Assembly (NCBI GenBank): GCA_902775355.1
Contig: CACYLY010000002.1
Coordinates: 18,186 to 82,185 of the forward strand
DNA: 64,000 nucleotides
Direction: 5' to 3'
DNA from: Oscillospiraceae bacterium
Lineage (GTDB): Bacteria; Bacillota; Clostridia; Oscillospirales; Oscillospiraceae
Shown here one piece after another: positions 63,882-64,000 of this stretch. Each line of letters starts with the position of its first letter. Within the stretch, counting starts at the first letter, position 1. A program made the position numbers and the translations under genes. The notes under the pieces were generated by a model. That model made no database searches. It had not been told where the DNA came from and was given only the letters and a program-made list of their open reading frames with translations.

Positions 63882-64000
63882 ATTGTCTGGACGAAAAAAC
63901 CCTCTCGCAAAACTGCTTCGCACCGCAAAAAGTGAGATTTTTGTGTCGGACGAGGCGAAAAGCGCAGGAATACTGGCTATGTATTCCGAGCATTTTCAAC
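63882..64000. other. Non-coding right edge
   Basis: No gene is evident. A hairpin GGAATAC-TGGCTAT-GTATTCC lies at about 63969-63989, within GACGAGGCGAAAAGCGCAGG sequence that looks like a conserved leader or dispersed repeat. The window ends before the next gene. Confidence 0.4.

Noticed and set aside
1-64000. tRNA, rRNA, tmRNA, known riboswitch or origin of replication
   Set aside because: I read the intergenic regions for cloverleaf acceptor/T-arm signatures, common riboswitch cores and DnaA-box clusters and found none convincing. A tRNAscan-SE and Rfam search would settle this.

Overview
The window is about 60% G+C, densely coded, with strong AGGAGG-type ribosome binding sites and sigma-A promoters of TTGNNN-N17-TATAAT type. 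Gene content (CdaR-ftsEX-M23, YlmH, a minimal SufC/SufB-like pair, PflX-type radical SAM, clostridial lysS fusion, histidine-to-formate catabolism with fhs, dockerin protein) points to an anaerobic gut-type Clostridia of the Oscillospiraceae/Ruminococcaceae kind. That placement is inference from gene content; there is no rRNA gene here and I saw no tRNA gene.

Layout. 1-1800: end of an unknown gene and a two-component system, all on the minus strand. 2203-7889: a translation-surveillance pair (a TetM/EF-G-like GTPase fused to a Rae1/YacP-type NYN nuclease, overlapping a YlmH S4 protein), then peptidase T and a sugar-kinase-like APH protein. 7890-8391 and 15547-16157 are non-coding clusters of palindromic repeats; between them lie an FMN hydroxyacid oxidase and a 1964-residue secreted LRR/dockerin protein. 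16158-21365: radical SAM, trmL and the glycolytic genes pgk-tpiA-gpmI. 21453-24041: a GNAT/FMN-split-barrel fusion, a DUF4830 protein and an RsuA-type pseudouridine synthase. 24244-31395: a division/peptidoglycan block (CdaR-like regulator, ftsE, ftsX, two coiled-coil M23 proteins, an S41 homologue lacking its catalytic Ser and Lys). 31482-33986: greA-lysS, with lysS carrying a C-terminal tRNA-binding domain. 34057-36218: an ECF sigma / anti-sigma / membrane protein operon. 36403-38800: DUF218, Spx/ArsC-like and HD proteins. 38857-42910: MoxR-DUF58-transglutaminase. 43144-46295: C69 dipeptidase and a SufC/SufB-like minimal Fe-S system.

46229-48185 is a scrap-yard: the end of the sufB-like gene plus its terminator is duplicated in direct orientation, and decayed coiled-coil gene fragments are repeated up to three times, each full copy carrying the same 64-bp palindromic element. 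Within it sits a convincing small-RNA gene on the minus strand (promoter, long hairpin, intrinsic terminator, about 100 nt).

48186-56516 holds a histidine-degradation cluster (fchA, ftcD, hutU, hutI, fhs, hutH) that would convert histidine to glutamate, ammonia and formate with ATP recovered through Fhs. hutU is broken by a frameshifting deletion of its Gly-rich active-site loop. 56756-63757: uvrA overlapping recD2, then a DUF2974 hydrolase-like gene overlapping a gene for a predicted winged-helix plus PD-(D/E)XK-like protein.

Most novel leads: the GTPase-Rae1 fusion coupled to YlmH, the dead S41 protease in the FtsEX cluster, the small RNA, and a palindromic repeat family that has entered a coding sequence in frame.
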